A DNA stretch of 5,629 bases from an uncultured Eubacteriales bacterium (GTDB lineage: Bacteria; Bacillota; Clostridia; Oscillospirales; Acutalibacteraceae). Shown here in pieces: positions 4,751 to 5,629 of this stretch (positions within the stretch are counted from its first letter, which is position 1; the number at the start of each line of letters is the position of its first letter). Under the pieces are notes generated by a model, which was not told the origin of the DNA, made no database searches, and saw only the letters and a list, made by a program, of their open reading frames with translations. A program made the position numbers and the translations under genes. The DNA lies in NCBI GenBank assembly GCA_900317795.1, contig ONIF01000282.1, positions 1 to 5,629 on the forward strand. The letters are read 5' to 3'.

Positions 4751-5629
4751 ATGACATTTAAAGAATTAATGGATGCTTTTTATGTAAATAAGCATTATAA
4801 TAATAATAGTATATATGCAGAGTTGCTTGCTCAGCTTAAAAGAGATCGTATAACACCTGTTATCGGTGCAGGTCTTTCCGTCTGGGCAGGTTATCCTCTT
4901 TGGAGCAGTTTAATTGAAGATTTGTCAGAGGGGATGCCAGACGAAGATGTGATAAAGAATTATCTTTCCAAAGCACAATATGAGAAAGCAGCTTCAGTAC
5001 TTGAAGAATCTTATGGTCACGATATTCTTATTGATATGTTAATAGAGCAGTTTTCTGATAGAAAACTCAATGAAGGTATACGACCAGAATATCAGAAATT
5101 GCTACCAGAACTTTTCAAAGGACCATTTGTTACTACAAATTTTGATGTTTCCTTGGAAAAGTTGCTGGATGCTCCGTTTACGATTAATCCACAGGATACG
5201 TTTCATGAGGAGATAACATTAAAAAAACTTCAAGCATATGAGCATTTCCTTATAAAGTTGCATGGAACTATAGAAGATCCAAAGCATATGGTATTTACTG
5301 AAGAAAGCTATAATTCTGCTTACGGTAATGGTGCAGAAAATTCTGATTGTGATAAACCACTGCCACAACAATTAAAACTCATATTCCAAACAGCACCTCC
5401 ACTTTTTCTGGGATGTAGTCTTAGTACTGACAGGACATGCAAAGTGTTTGAAAAATGCAATGGAGCAAAAGGTTTTGCTTTGATTGAACTGCCGAAAGAA
5501 ACCGTAAATTCAGAAAATCCTTTAAAGCCTTCACCAGTTTCCAAGTTTTTAAAAAGTAAAAGTGCTTATAGAGCAAAAGAAGCAAAAGAGAATACATTTT
5601 TTGAGGATATACAGTTAGTCTCGAAAGCG
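4751..5629 (+). CDS. SIR2-domain NADase-type protein, probable defence effector (3' end outside window)
   Basis: The frame runs from ATG 4751 to the right edge without a stop: 293 residues of an incomplete protein. The start is supported by AGGTGA (4740-4745) five bases upstream. The SIR2-like Rossmann fold spans about residues 30-240: NAD-binding GAGLS (39-43) with AGYPLW (46-51), TTNFD (128-132) with predicted catalytic N130, IKLHGT (168-173) with predicted catalytic H171, and LFLGCSL (218-224) with a following D227. No sirtuin-type zinc-binding cysteine set is visible, which points to the SIR2_2-like bacterial group rather than a protein deacetylase. In that group (ThsA of Thoeris, DSR1/2, Avs5, SIR2-HerA) SIR2 acts as an NAD-depleting effector and the C-terminal part senses infection or oligomerises. 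That part is missing here, so the system cannot be named. The gene lies 30 bases after the coiled-coil gene and is probably cotranscribed with it. SIR2 call firm; defence role inferred. Confidence 0.9.
   Translation, partial: MTFKELMDAFYVNKHYNNNSIYAELLAQLKRDRITPVIGAGLSVWAGYPLWSSLIEDLSEGMPDEDVIKNYLSKAQYEKAASVLEESYGHDILIDMLIEQFSDRKLNEGIRPEYQKLLPELFKGPFVTTNFDVSLEKLLDAPFTINPQDTFHEEITLKKLQAYEHFLIKLHGTIEDPKHMVFTEESYNSAYGNGAENSDCDKPLPQQLKLIFQTAPPLFLGCSLSTDRTCKVFEKCNGAKGFALIELPKETVNSENPLKPSPVSKFLKSKSAYRAKEAKENTFFEDIQLVSKA

Overview
The window is low-GC, densely coded DNA with strong Shine-Dalgarno sequences. It looks like a mobile element (plasmid, integrative element or phage satellite) from a Bacillota host, most likely a gut clostridium of the Ruminococcus/Lachnospiraceae kind. 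The organism call is inferred from protein style and base composition only. No rRNA, tRNA, CRISPR array or insertion sequence was seen.

Layout. (1) Positions 1-1571 hold the 3' part of a primase-helicase gene: a primase-type zinc finger followed by a VapE-family P-loop ATPase. It ends at a clear intrinsic terminator (1582-1620). (2) Positions about 1553-2090 are a replication origin, reconstructed here base by base. It has sixteen copies of an 8-bp iteron (AAGACACA or its complement). A left cluster reads rightwards and a right cluster reads leftwards, both at 10/11-bp spacing, around an AT-rich core. Nested inside are three copies of a roughly 57-bp palindromic composite unit with a central ATGCGG. 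The first iteron lies in the last codons of the helicase gene. (3) Positions 2100-2430 are non-coding, with four short perfect hairpins and one perfect DnaA box. (4) Positions 2427-2930 are a tandem array: three units of about 124 bp, one 60-bp partial unit and a decayed remnant. (5) Positions 2997-4720 and onward form an apparent operon: a complete tyrosine recombinase, a 226-residue coiled-coil protein of unknown function whose start touches the recombinase stop, and a SIR2-domain protein that runs off the right edge.

How the parts fit. The ATPase and the iteron field behave like a self-contained replicon. The plan (initiator/helicase gene, origin directly downstream, iterons on both sides of an AT-rich stretch) is the one known for SaPI-type satellites. 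The recombinase could integrate/excise the element or resolve its multimers, and the tandem repeats just upstream are candidate accessory sites for it. The SIR2 protein has the residues expected of an NAD-consuming enzyme and belongs to the class used as abortive-infection effectors in anti-phage defence. With the uncharacterised coiled-coil gene it may be a defence cargo module. The most novel-looking parts are the composite-unit origin, the hairpin/tandem-repeat region and the coiled-coil plus SIR2 pair.
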